From Paracoccaceae bacterium (GTDB taxonomy: Bacteria; Pseudomonadota; Alphaproteobacteria; Rhodobacterales; Rhodobacteraceae): 47,244 bases of DNA. The position numbers and the translations under genes were made by a program. Location of the stretch: assembly GCA_026706985.1 (NCBI GenBank), contig JAPOXR010000011.1, positions 1 through 47,244 on the forward strand, written 5' to 3'. Shown one piece after another: positions 34,639-41,952 of the stretch (its first letter is position 1; each line of letters starts with the position of its first letter). The notes beneath the pieces are model-generated. The model was given only the letters and a program-made list of their open reading frames with translations, did no database searches and was not told where the DNA came from.

Positions 34639-35621
34639 GCCGGAAAACCGCATGGGAGCCGCTCTTTCCCCGACAGTTGTCGGCGCTCAAGACGGGCGCG
34701 GCGAACCGGATCAGGATGAACCTGGCCGACGGCGTCAGGAAGTTCATCGCGGTCGGCGAGGACCTGTTGTCGATCAAGAAGGTGACCAGACACGGGGATT
34801 GGGAAAAGTGGGTGGACGAAAAGCTTCCGCTGTCGCGCAGGTCGGCGGAGATATTCATGCGGATCGCGCGGGACCCGAACATTCTGCGGCTGGCAAAAGC
34901 GAATCATGATTCGCATTTGCTTCCCGCCGACAAGGCGATCCTGAACGAACTCTGCGGGATGACCGGACAGCAGTTCGACGGGCTGGTTGAGGCCGGCGTG
35001 ATACACGCCGACATGAAGCGCGGCGACGCCCGGTGCGCGGTGCGGCGGTCCGGGGCGCCCGCAGCGCCCGCGCTGCCGGAACCGCACGGCGCCGGCGGAT
35101 ACGGCGTCATCCTGGCCGATCCGCCCTGGCCCTGGGAATCCCGGGGTGCCGGCGGCAAGGGACGCTCCGCGGAGATGCATTACCCGGTGATGACAGTGGA
35201 CGCGATCGCGGCGCTGCCCGTCGGCGGGCTTGCCGGGCAGGACTGCGTCCTTTTCCTGTGGGCGGTCTCGAGCACGCTTCCGCAGGCGCTGGCCGTCATG
35301 GAGGCGTGGGGCTTCGAGTACAGGACGACGGGATTTGTCTGGGTGAAGGACGGACCGCCGGGCCTCGGCTACTGGACCCGGAAGGGCGCCGAGCTGTGCC
35401 TGCTCGGCGTGAAGGGCAGGCCGGCGCGTCTGAACGCCGACGTGTCCGAGGTGGTCTCCGCTCCCAGGTACCGTCACTCGGAGAAGCCGGTGGAGATCCG
35501 GAAGCGGATCATGCGGCTGGCCGCCGGCCCGTATATCGAGCTTTTCGCCCGGCAGGCCGCCGCCGGATGGGACGCGTGGGGAAACGAGGCGCCGGAACGG
35601 GCCCGCGGGGCGGCGGCATGA
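34635..35621 (+). CDS. MT-A70-family adenine methyltransferase with N-terminal DUF3102-like part
   Basis: 328 residues from ATG 34635. Residues 1-120 resemble the DUF3102/ParB-like module (GVRKFIAVGEDLLSIKKVTR then LSRRSAEIFMRIARDPNILR). The catalytic half begins at YGVILADPPWPWESRG, the MT-A70 DPPW motif, and continues with LFLWAVSSTLPQALAVMEAW and SEKPVEIRKRIMRL. It methylates adenine-N6 in DNA, probably protecting phage DNA. Coupled by ATGA to both neighbours. Confidence 0.9.
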   Translation: MSRKTAWEPLFPRQLSALKTGAANRIRMNLADGVRKFIAVGEDLLSIKKVTRHGDWEKWVDEKLPLSRRSAEIFMRIARDPNILRLAKANHDSHLLPADKAILNELCGMTGQQFDGLVEAGVIHADMKRGDARCAVRRSGAPAAPALPEPHGAGGYGVILADPPWPWESRGAGGKGRSAEMHYPVMTVDAIAALPVGGLAGQDCVLFLWAVSSTLPQALAVMEAWGFEYRTTGFVWVKDGPPGLGYWTRKGAELCLLGVKGRPARLNADVSEVVSAPRYRHSEKPVEIRKRIMRLAAGPYIELFARQAAAGWDAWGNEAPERARGAAA

Positions 35622-36088
35622 GCGGCCTGACAGTGCGTGAGCACAGGCTGGCCGCGGCGCTGAAGACGGTCTCGGCGCGGCTGCGCGCGGTCTCGGATTC
35701 AATGTGGTGTGTCTGGACGGACGCGGACGGACAATTCACCGTGGCGGCGCACAAGCAGGTGTTCGACGAGGTATCGGCGGATCTGCGCGTCAGCCGCGAC
35801 GTGCTCACGGAATACGGCCTCGCCGCCGACGGCGGGGAGGCGGACCCCTGGGACGCCAACCGCGCCGCCGCGGCGGTCACAGAGGAGTATCTCCGCGCGC
35901 GGAACAGGTTCGCGGATTACAACTCGCCGCACGAGGGTTACGCGGTCCTGCTGGAAGAGGTCGACGAGCTGTGGGAGGCGGTCAGACGGAACGACAATGA
36001 AGCGGCACTCAGGGAGGCCGTGCAGGTGGGCGCCGTGGCGCTGCGGTTCCTCATCGACTGCCGGGAGCCGGACAGGAGTCCGGAATGA
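35618..36088 (+). CDS. MazG-like/all-alpha NTP pyrophosphohydrolase-type protein with DADGxF module
   Basis: 156 residues in two parts. The first carries WTDADGQFTVAAHKQVFDEV and LRVSRDVLTEYG, a module shared with the gene at 34384. The second (SPHEGYAVLLEEVDELWEAV then EAALREAVQVGAVALRFLID) has the EExxE...ExxD-like pattern of MazG-like pyrophosphohydrolases. A housecleaning or nucleotide-signal-removing enzyme is likely but not certain. Confidence 0.65.
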   Translation: MSGLTVREHRLAAALKTVSARLRAVSDSMWCVWTDADGQFTVAAHKQVFDEVSADLRVSRDVLTEYGLAADGGEADPWDANRAAAAVTEEYLRARNRFADYNSPHEGYAVLLEEVDELWEAVRRNDNEAALREAVQVGAVALRFLIDCREPDRSPE

Positions 36089-36531
36089 CGCTTCACCTCC
36101 TGATGAACTTCCCCCCGTGGAACAACGACCGCCGGACGTCGTTTGATTCGTTCATGACCGCGTTTCCGAAATGGGAAGCGCTCGGTTGGGACTATGCCCT
36201 GTTCATGCGGCACAGACCCCGCCGGGAAAGTGAGCTCCTGCCGGGTGGATCGGTCTACTGCAGGTGGGGCGGACAGATTCTGTGGCGGATGCCGATCACC
36301 GGATTCATGCCGGTTCAGGAATGGAATCCGGACATCGGCGCACGCTGGCACGCTCACACGGCCGTCTTACTCAGCTGCGCGGTCCGGATGGTGCGGCCGA
36401 CCTCCGCCGGCTTCATGCGCGGCTTCAGATACCTGGAGGAGGCCGATGCCCCGCCGGACCTGCCGGCGACGGCGGCGGAGCCGGGTCCGGAACTCGAGCG
36501 CGTGCTGGACGGGCTGGGGGTGCGGCCGTGA
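36085..36531 (+). CDS. unknown early protein, aromatic-rich
   Basis: 148 residues, coupled by ATGA overlaps. LLMNFPPWNNDRRTSFDSFM, FPKWEALGWDYALFM and YCRWGGQILWRMPITGF show many Trp, Phe and Pro residues. No membrane segment, no known motif. Present at a position where related phages carry variable small genes. Confidence 0.65.
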   Translation: MTLHLLMNFPPWNNDRRTSFDSFMTAFPKWEALGWDYALFMRHRPRRESELLPGGSVYCRWGGQILWRMPITGFMPVQEWNPDIGARWHAHTAVLLSCAVRMVRPTSAGFMRGFRYLEEADAPPDLPATAAEPGPELERVLDGLGVRP

Positions 36532-37202
36532 AGGACAGACTCCGCCGTGCCATCTTCGCCGCCTGCCGGCAGCGGGGCATCGACACTGATCTGCGGCACG
36601 AGATCCAGCTCGGCGCCACCGGCAGGGCGAGCCTGACCGGGATGGACGCCGACGACCTGCGGCGCGTGCTCGACGCGGTCAACGGCCGGCGGACGGAGCC
36701 CCGACCCGGGCGGCGGCGGACGAAGTCCGGACCCGGGCCGCTTCCGGACGGCCCGCACACCGCGAAGCTGAGGGCGCTTTGGATCTCGGCCTGGTGGCTC
36801 GGCGTGGTAGCTGACCGGTCGGACAGCGCGCTCGCATCGTGGATCCGCCGGCAGACCGGGCTGGACGCGGCGCGTTGGGCCACGCCGGCGCAGACCGCGG
36901 CCTGCATCGAGGCGCTCAAGACCTGGATGGAGCGGGAGGCGGGAGTTGACTGGTCTCCCTACGCTGCCGGCGGGCGGCCGGTCCACAGGCCGGCGGCGCG
37001 GATCATGGAGGCGCTGTGGCGCGGCCTCTTCACGTCGTGCGTGGTCGAGGACGGCAGCGACGCGGCGCTGAGCTGCTGGGTGATCGGCTTCCGCCGCGAC
37101 GGTGCCCACTACACCGCCCTGCCGGTGAAGACGCAGAATCAACTCGTGCAGCAGCTCGGCCGGTGGCTGAGACAGGTTGAGGGAGAGAGAGCGGATGAGT
37201 AA
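36528..37202 (+). CDS. GemA-like regulatory protein (DUF1018)
   Basis: 224 residues from GTG 36528 (GTGA overlap). TAKLRALWISAWWLGVV then DAARWATPAQTAACIEALKT is the DUF1018/GemA signature of Mu-like phages, with a basic linker (RPGRRRTKSGPG) inserted before it. GemA of Mu affects host gene expression and DNA supercoiling. It ends 8 bases inside the next gene. Confidence 0.85.
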   Translation: MKDRLRRAIFAACRQRGIDTDLRHEIQLGATGRASLTGMDADDLRRVLDAVNGRRTEPRPGRRRTKSGPGPLPDGPHTAKLRALWISAWWLGVVADRSDSALASWIRRQTGLDAARWATPAQTAACIEALKTWMEREAGVDWSPYAAGGRPVHRPAARIMEALWRGLFTSCVVEDGSDAALSCWVIGFRRDGAHYTALPVKTQNQLVQQLGRWLRQVEGERADE

Positions 37203-37407
37203 ACAACAGACTCTGACGATCCGGACACGGATCAAGCACTGCACCGACAGCGCGGTGCTCACCGAATGCGGCGCCTGGCTTCCGCTGTCGCTGATTGAGG
37301 TCGCCGGCGATGTTCCGGACTGGCCGATGCCGGACGGGCCGGTGCTGCTGGAGGTCCCGGAGTGGCTGATTCTGAAACGCGGTCTTGAGGACCTGGTTGA
37401 GGAGTGA
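37195..37407 (+). CDS. small unknown early protein
   Basis: 70 residues, beta-rich: TDSAVLTECGAWLPLSLIEV then PVLLEVPEWLILKRGLEDLV. GAGAGAG precedes the ATG. It lies between gemA and the Mor-like regulator, a place for small accessory genes. No family recognised. Confidence 0.6.
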   Translation: MSKQQTLTIRTRIKHCTDSAVLTECGAWLPLSLIEVAGDVPDWPMPDGPVLLEVPEWLILKRGLEDLVEE

Positions 37408-37411
37408 TGAA

Positions 37412-37774
37412 ATGACGCAGATACAGAAAAAATTTCTGAAACGGACTGCAGGTATCTCTTTCACGGGCATTGAGCGGCACATGCTGACCTGTATGCGCGA
37501 GCGGGGCGGCGGAGTGCAGGCGTCTTTTTCCAGCGTTGTCACGGCTGCGGTGCGTGAAGCGTTTGACCGGCAGTTTCCGGGGGTTTTGTCCGTGATGGAG
37601 CGCCGGAGGAATGAGGCCATGGAGGCGATTGACCCGCGGAGTCTAGTAGGCATGGGAGCCGTGGAGCAAAGGCGTTTGATGGAAGAACGTGCGTGTGCGG
37701 CAGTCACGGAAGTGCTGGACGCGCTGCACAATACCTTGAAAGGGGCGGAGACATTGCCGGGTGCAGATGACTGA
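37412..37774 (+). CDS. unknown early protein, helical
   Basis: 120 residues from ATG 37412: FLKRTAGISFTGIERHMLTC then FSSVVTAAVREAFDRQFPGV and a helical C-terminus. Its end overlaps the Mor-like start by 8 bases, so both are co-expressed. I do not recognise it. Confidence 0.6.
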   Translation: MTQIQKKFLKRTAGISFTGIERHMLTCMRERGGGVQASFSSVVTAAVREAFDRQFPGVLSVMERRRNEAMEAIDPRSLVGMGAVEQRRLMEERACAAVTEVLDALHNTLKGAETLPGADD

Positions 37775-38090
37775 ACCTCCGCTCCCCGGGATACTCGCCG
37801 ACATCGCCGCGGTAGCCGGGCGGGAGGCGGCGATTGATACCGCGGCGGCGTTCGGCGGCCTGACAATGCACATTCCAGCCCCGGAGAACGTCAACGGGCA
37901 TGAACTGGGCCGTGTGCTCGGAGAGGAGCGCGCCCTCCTCATTTCCCTCCACTTCAAGGGCGAACAGATATACATTCCAATGGCCCGCCGCCACGTGATC
38001 CGGCGCATGCACTCGCATGGCGCCGGCAAGCGTGAAATCGCACGGCGTCTGGCCGTTTCATACCGCACGGTGCACCGTCTTCTGAAGTGA
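37767..38090 (+). CDS. Mor/C-type transcription activator of late genes
   Basis: 107 residues with the Mor family pattern: LADIAAVAGREAAIDTAAAF, a beta dimerisation region (GEQIYIPM) and a C-terminal helix-turn-helix GAGKREIARRLAVSYRTVHR. In Mu, Mor and C bind imperfect inverted repeats just upstream of -10 boxes and recruit RNA polymerase. This gene ends 4 bases before one of two copies of the palindrome TCAGGTGACA-N2-TGTCACCTGA, the obvious candidate target. Confidence 0.85.
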   Translation: MTEPPLPGILADIAAVAGREAAIDTAAAFGGLTMHIPAPENVNGHELGRVLGEERALLISLHFKGEQIYIPMARRHVIRRMHSHGAGKREIARRLAVSYRTVHRLLK

Positions 38091-38093
38091 TGT

Positions 38094-38141
38094 TCAGGTG
38101 ACATGTGTCACCTGACAATCAGCCGCGTCCTCCCCTATTCT
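38094..38141 (+). promoter_or_regulatory. rightward late promoter with Mor-type palindrome
   Basis: Palindrome TCAGGTGACA-TG-TGTCACCTGA at 38094-38115, then 22 bases after CACCT the -10-like TATTCT (38136-38141). The ATG of the protease gene is at 38148, where transcription should begin, so the first late mRNA may be leaderless. Arms and spacing are the same as at 27258-27279. Confidence 0.75.
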
Positions 38142-38147
38142 GCGCGC

Positions 38148-39302
38148 ATGAGCGCTCTCGACGGATGGATCGATGTCTGCCGCACGGGAACCTGGCGCGA
38201 CGCCAGGGGCCGGGAGGTGCGGGTGACGCAGGACAGGCTTGACGGGATTGTCGCGGCGTATACGGCGTCCGACCCCGCGCCCGTGGTCGTCGGTCATCCC
38301 GAACTGGACGCGCCGGCGTACGGCCACGTCGAGGCGCTGCGCCGCACCGGCGACCGTCTGCAGGCGAGGCTCGGCAATCTGATGCCGGCGTTCCGCGAGG
38401 CGGTCGAGGCCGGCCGCTACACCGGCCGGTCGATCGCGCTCAACGGCGATACGCTGCGCCACCTCGGATTCCTGGGCGGCCGCGCCCCTGCCGTGGACGG
38501 GCTGGCGCCCACGCGGTTCGGCGCACCGGCGGACGGCACGGTCGTGCTTGCCGAAAGCGAACTGGCGGACGGCACGGCCCCGGCCGTGCGCGCCGCGCTG
38601 CGCTCGATATCACGGATCGCCCGTCTTGTCCGGGAGCGCATCATCTCATCCGACGGCGTCGCCGCCGCCGACGAGCTGCTGCCCGACTGGGAGATATCAT
38701 CGATTAACCGCATCGCCGATGATCTCGACGGCGCGGAGGAAACCCCATCATTTTCACAACCTGATCCGAAGGAGGTAAAGGTGCCCGAAGACACAAAACA
38801 AACGGACGCGCAGGCGCCCGACGCGGCGGCGCTGGCCGCCAGGGAGGCGGATCTGACCGCCAGGGAGGCGCGTCTCGCGGCCGCCGAGAAGGCGGCGGAA
38901 AAGGCCGCCGCGCTCGCGGCGTGCGAACGGCTGATCGAGCCGCACGTGACCGCCGGCCGGCTGCTGCCGGGCGAGAAGGCGCCGCTCGCGGCGCTGATGG
39001 CGTCGCTGCCGGAGGGCGGTGACACCCTGGAGTTCGCGGCGCCGGAGGGCGACGGCACTGTCCGGAAGGAGCCGCGCGGAATTCTGTGCGATCTCCTGGC
39101 GGCGCTGCCCGCCCGCGTCGACTACCGGCAGGACCTCGCCGGCGGCGCCATGCCGCAGGGGCGGCACTCCGGAGCGGAGGACGACCGGCAGATCTCGCAG
39201 GAGGCGTCGGCGCTGATGGCGGACGCCGCCGCGAAGGGAATCACAATCACAGTGATCGACGCCGTTGACCGGGTTCGCGCCCGGCGCGGCCTGACGAATT
39301 GA
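38148..39302 (+). CDS. prohead protease / scaffold precursor (Mu gpI-like)
   Basis: 384 residues. The N-terminal half (EVRVTQDRLDGIVAAYTASD, PVVVGHPELDAPAYGHVEAL, YTGRSIALNGDTLRHLGFLG) is the Mu I-type prohead protease, with the His in VGHPE and the Ser in GRSIAL as likely catalytic residues. The C-terminal half is an Ala- and Glu-rich coiled coil that acts as scaffold. An internal start produces the scaffold alone (see 38781). Confidence 0.85.
   Translation: MSALDGWIDVCRTGTWRDARGREVRVTQDRLDGIVAAYTASDPAPVVVGHPELDAPAYGHVEALRRTGDRLQARLGNLMPAFREAVEAGRYTGRSIALNGDTLRHLGFLGGRAPAVDGLAPTRFGAPADGTVVLAESELADGTAPAVRAALRSISRIARLVRERIISSDGVAAADELLPDWEISSINRIADDLDGAEETPSFSQPDPKEVKVPEDTKQTDAQAPDAAALAAREADLTAREARLAAAEKAAEKAAALAACERLIEPHVTAGRLLPGEKAPLAALMASLPEGGDTLEFAAPEGDGTVRKEPRGILCDLLAALPARVDYRQDLAGGAMPQGRHSGAEDDRQISQEASALMADAAAKGITITVIDAVDRVRARRGLTN
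38781..39302 (+). CDS. scaffold protein from an internal start inside the protease gene (Mu gpZ-like)
   Basis: A strong AAGGAGGT (38769-38776) lies five bases before an in-frame GTG at 38781, in the middle of the protease gene. The product, about 173 residues, starts VPEDTKQTDAQAPDAAALAA and contains the coiled coil AREADLTAREARLAAAEKAA. In Mu and lambda the scaffold is made the same way, by an internal start in the protease gene. Confidence 0.7.
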   Translation: MPEDTKQTDAQAPDAAALAAREADLTAREARLAAAEKAAEKAAALAACERLIEPHVTAGRLLPGEKAPLAALMASLPEGGDTLEFAAPEGDGTVRKEPRGILCDLLAALPARVDYRQDLAGGAMPQGRHSGAEDDRQISQEASALMADAAAKGITITVIDAVDRVRARRGLTN

Positions 39303-39315
39303 GGAGGGCTTAATC

Positions 39316-39699
39316 ATGCCTAATGTCAGGGAATGGCTTGTATTCAAAGCCAAGGGCGCGATCGGCGCCCGTCTGATCACCGCGTTCGACAATGCCGCCG
39401 GCGACTCCGGCGCGGCCACAGGGGAGGCCCTGGTGGCCAACGGCGCCGCCGCCGCGGTGTTCGGCGTCAGCGGCACGCGGGCCGTCGCGGACGGTGAGAC
39501 CGTCGAGGTGGCGGCTCCGGGCAGCGTCGCGCAGGTCGTCTACGGCGGAACCGTCGACGCCGGCGATTTTCTGACCGCCAACGCCACCGGCAAGGCCGTC
39601 GCGACCACCACGGCCGGCGCCCGGATCATCGGGATCGCCGCCGCCGACGGCGTGGCGAATGACATCGGCGAGGTCCTGATCTCGCCCGGAAGCGTCTGA
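39316..39699 (+). CDS. capsid decoration-like protein
   Basis: 127 residues, beta-rich and Ala/Gly/Val-rich: DGETVEVAAPGSVAQVVYGG, TVDAGDFLTANATGKAVATT, the layout of DUF2190-type head stabilising proteins. Position between scaffold and major capsid gene fits. GAGGAGG precedes the ATG. Confidence 0.72.
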   Translation: MPNVREWLVFKAKGAIGARLITAFDNAAGDSGAATGEALVANGAAAAVFGVSGTRAVADGETVEVAAPGSVAQVVYGGTVDAGDFLTANATGKAVATTTAGARIIGIAAADGVANDIGEVLISPGSV

Positions 39700-39709
39700 G
39701 GAGGACGAA

Positions 39710-40705
39710 ATGGACTATATTCAACTGGGCACGCCCGAGGCCGACGCGATCCTCGCCTCGGCGCCGTTCGAGACCCATCCGCGGCTGACACAGATCGCCA
39801 TGACGGAGCGGCCGACGGAATTCATCGCGGAGAGGGCGCTGCCGAGCATCAACACGGCCTTCGACTTCAAATATTCGAAAGGCATCACCGAAGACCAGTA
39901 CACGGTGCCTGAGACACGCGCCTCACGCGCGGGCCGGCTCACCGAGGTCGAGTTCGGTCAGAACCTGGCGACGGGTTCGTGCGAGGACCGGGGGCTGCTC
40001 GCGTATGTGCCGCAGCGCGACATCGCGCAGGCGCGCCAGCAGCAGGCCGCCTGGGACCCGATGGCGGAGGCGTCGATGGGGCTGACGCAGCTGATGGACC
40101 TGGACCGCGAGGTCCGTGTCGCCGGCATCGTGTTCAACGACTCGAACTATCCGACGGGTCACAAGGATACGCTGAGCGGAAACGGGCAGTTCTCCAACGC
40201 CGCGTCGGATCCGATCAAGGTAATCCGCGACGCCAAGCGGGCCTGCATCACGACGCCGGACACGATGATCTTCGGCGTCGAGGCGTGGGACGTCTTCTGT
40301 CAGCACGGGGACATTCTCCAGGCGACGCGGATGACGGGCGCCGGCAGCGGCGCCGACGGCGACAAAGGCTATGCCACCGAGGAGGCGGTCGGCCGCCTGT
40401 TCGGGATGCGCGTCGTGGTCGGCCGCGAGCGCCGGCAGACGGCGAACCGCGGGCAGGCGTCGAGCTTCTCATTCATCTGGGGCAAGCACATCGCTCTGCT
40501 GAAAGTCTCGCGGCCCGGCGGCAGCCGGAGCCAGATGCCGAGCTGGGGTTTCACGGCGCGGGCGATGGACCGCGGCGTCATGACCTCGATGGAGCCCTCG
40601 CGCGGCGTCGGGCGCGGCTCCCGCGTCATCAAAGTCAGCGAGTGCACCGGAGAGGTCATCTCCTGGAACAGCGCCGGATATTTCTTCAAGAACGCGGTGG
40701 CCTGA
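39710..40705 (+). CDS. major capsid protein (Mu gpT-like)
   Basis: 331 residues: PRLTQIAMTERPTEFIAERA, then FDFKYSKGITEDQYTVPETR, LMDLDREVRVAGIVFNDSNY and FGVEAWDVFCQHGDIL, matching major head proteins of the Mu T/encapsulated HK97 type. GAGGAGG lies before the ATG. The next gene overlaps its stop (TGATG). Confidence 0.88.
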   Translation: MDYIQLGTPEADAILASAPFETHPRLTQIAMTERPTEFIAERALPSINTAFDFKYSKGITEDQYTVPETRASRAGRLTEVEFGQNLATGSCEDRGLLAYVPQRDIAQARQQQAAWDPMAEASMGLTQLMDLDREVRVAGIVFNDSNYPTGHKDTLSGNGQFSNAASDPIKVIRDAKRACITTPDTMIFGVEAWDVFCQHGDILQATRMTGAGSGADGDKGYATEEAVGRLFGMRVVVGRERRQTANRGQASSFSFIWGKHIALLKVSRPGGSRSQMPSWGFTARAMDRGVMTSMEPSRGVGRGSRVIKVSECTGEVISWNSAGYFFKNAVA

Positions 40706-41127
40706 TGACCACTTACCGGACGGCGACACGCATCAATTTCGGCGATTTCGTCCTCGAGCCGGGCGAACGCGTTGACATCGACATTCTGGCCGGGAAAGTC
40801 GGCCGGAAGGCTGTCGGGCAGCTGCTCGACGGCGGCGACATAACCGCGGACGCGGCCGGCGGTGACGCCGGCGGCGGCCCGGACTCCCCTGCCTCCCCGC
40901 AGCAGGACCGTGCGGAGTTGACGGAGCGCGAGCTTCTGATCCTCCGCACGGTCGTCCGTCTGCGGTCCGATCCGGACACGCTCACGCGTTCCGGCAGTGT
41001 CCGGATCTCGGCGTTGGAGGCGGCGGCGCATCTCGACGGGGTTTCGGCCGCTGAGCGCTACCGGGCGGAGATCATCGCCGACATCGTCGCGGAGGCGCTG
41101 GATGCCGGTGCGGAGGCCGCGGATTGA
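40705..41127 (+). CDS. small head-region protein, unknown
   Basis: 140 residues. The start (YRTATRINFGDFVLEPGERV) is beta-like, the middle is Gly/Asp-rich, and the end helical (ERELLILRTVVRLRSDPDTL). It may be a head completion or Mu gp35-like protein, but no motif proves it. Confidence 0.6.
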   Translation: MTTYRTATRINFGDFVLEPGERVDIDILAGKVGRKAVGQLLDGGDITADAAGGDAGGGPDSPASPQQDRAELTERELLILRTVVRLRSDPDTLTRSGSVRISALEAAAHLDGVSAAERYRAEIIADIVAEALDAGAEAAD

Positions 41128-41381
41128 CCGCCCCGGCACAGACCTTCGGCCAGCGGCGCGTCAGATGCGGCTTCAACCCCTCCGGCAACGACGCGGTCGA
41201 CGGGATCAAGCGCCGCGCGGCGGAGCTGATCGACCTGGTGGACACCTGGACTCCCCGGACCGCAGAGGCGCTCAGGCTCAAGGCGCTGGCGATGACCGCG
41301 ATTGAGGAGGGTTCGATGTGGGCCGTGAAGGCGGTGACAACGGCTCCGGCGCCGGAATCCGGAAACGCGGCGGAGTCCTGA
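41124..41381 (+). CDS. Acb2/Tad1-type hairpin protein, predicted anti-CBASS/anti-Thoeris sponge
   Basis: 85 residues, TTG start overlapping the previous stop. The pattern RRVRCGFNPSGNDAVDGIKR, RAAELIDLVDTW, then LKALAMTAIEEGSMWAVKAV matches the Acb2/Tad1 hairpin family: N-terminal NPSG loop, first helix with the nucleotide-binding Lys, second helix ending MWAVKA. Such small proteins form multimers that bind cyclic oligonucleotide or gcADPR signals and silence CBASS and Thoeris defence. Similar genes often sit in late structural operons of phages, as here between capsid and tail genes. Confidence 0.72.
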   Translation: MTAPAQTFGQRRVRCGFNPSGNDAVDGIKRRAAELIDLVDTWTPRTAEALRLKALAMTAIEEGSMWAVKAVTTAPAPESGNAAES

Positions 41382-41503
41382 TGCCTGAATCGACCGTTAA
41401 ACAGGCATTGAACGCCGTTAAACGGGCATCACACCGTTTCACGGGGGAAGTTCCCCTGACGGCGGCTTCCCGCAACGTGAGCGCAGGAAAACGCGATGGC
41501 TGA
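41381..41503 (+). CDS. very small protein, unknown
   Basis: 40 residues, ATG overlapping the Acb2-like stop (TGATG) and its own stop overlapping the next ATG. VKQALNAVKRASHRFTGEVP is basic and helical. The coding region includes the repeated bases GTTAAACAGGCATTGAACG and GTTAAACGGGC. It could be real because of the tight packing. Confidence 0.4.
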   Translation: MPESTVKQALNAVKRASHRFTGEVPLTAASRNVSAGKRDG

Positions 41504-41765
41504 TATTTTCACGTCGAGGGACCGGCGGCGCGTCGACACGATCGCGCCGCTGTCACGCAGCGAGGTCGCCGATGTGTCGTCCGGAGACCACGAATTCGCC
41601 AACATCACGCGCGCCGTCATGGTCTCCGGCGCCGGCAGTCTGACCATCCGCCTGGCGGATGACAGCGCGGACCTGACGCTGACCGTCACCGCCGGCACGT
41701 TTCTGCCGCTGCGCGTGAGACACGTCCGCAGGGCATCGACCGCCGCGCTCATAGGATTCTGGTGA
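41496..41765 (+). CDS. small beta-rich virion-type protein
   Basis: 89 residues: DFTSRDRR-like start, HEFANITRAVMVSGAGSLTI, RLADDSADLTLTVTAGTFLP then RVRHVRRASTAALIGFW. This sandwich-like pattern with a terminal IxGFW is common in phage head or tail accessory proteins of unknown role. ATG overlaps the previous stop. Confidence 0.6.
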   Translation: MADIFTSRDRRRVDTIAPLSRSEVADVSSGDHEFANITRAVMVSGAGSLTIRLADDSADLTLTVTAGTFLPLRVRHVRRASTAALIGFW

Positions 41766-41766
41766 G

Positions 41767-41949
41767 ATGCCGGTCCAGGTCGGCGTCGGCACTTCCGTGA
41801 CGCTGTTCCCGCTCGGGCGGATCGGCGTCAGCGGCGGCTCATCCGGCAATCCGGACACGCCCGACGCGCCGGAGCATGATCTGACATGGGGCGCGTCGAC
41901 TGAAATCACGTGGGGCGGCGACACTGTGATCGACTGGCCGGGGATATGA
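41767..41949 (+). CDS. small Gly/Trp-rich protein, possible fibre adaptor
   Basis: 60 residues: VGVGTSVTLFPLGRIGVSGG and a C-terminus with TWG/DWPG repeats (LTWGASTEITWGGDTVIDWP). One base after the previous stop. Might be a small spike or adaptor for the fibre-like proteins that follow; unknown. Confidence 0.5.
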   Translation: MPVQVGVGTSVTLFPLGRIGVSGGSSGNPDTPDAPEHDLTWGASTEITWGGDTVIDWPGI

Positions 41950-41952
41950 ATC

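Noticed and set aside
41390-41430. GTTAAACAGG / GTTAAACGGG repeats as a transposase-binding array
   Set aside because: They lie inside coding sequence of a small gene far from either phage end; similarity to TTAAACGGC near 19.3 and 20.7 kb is short.
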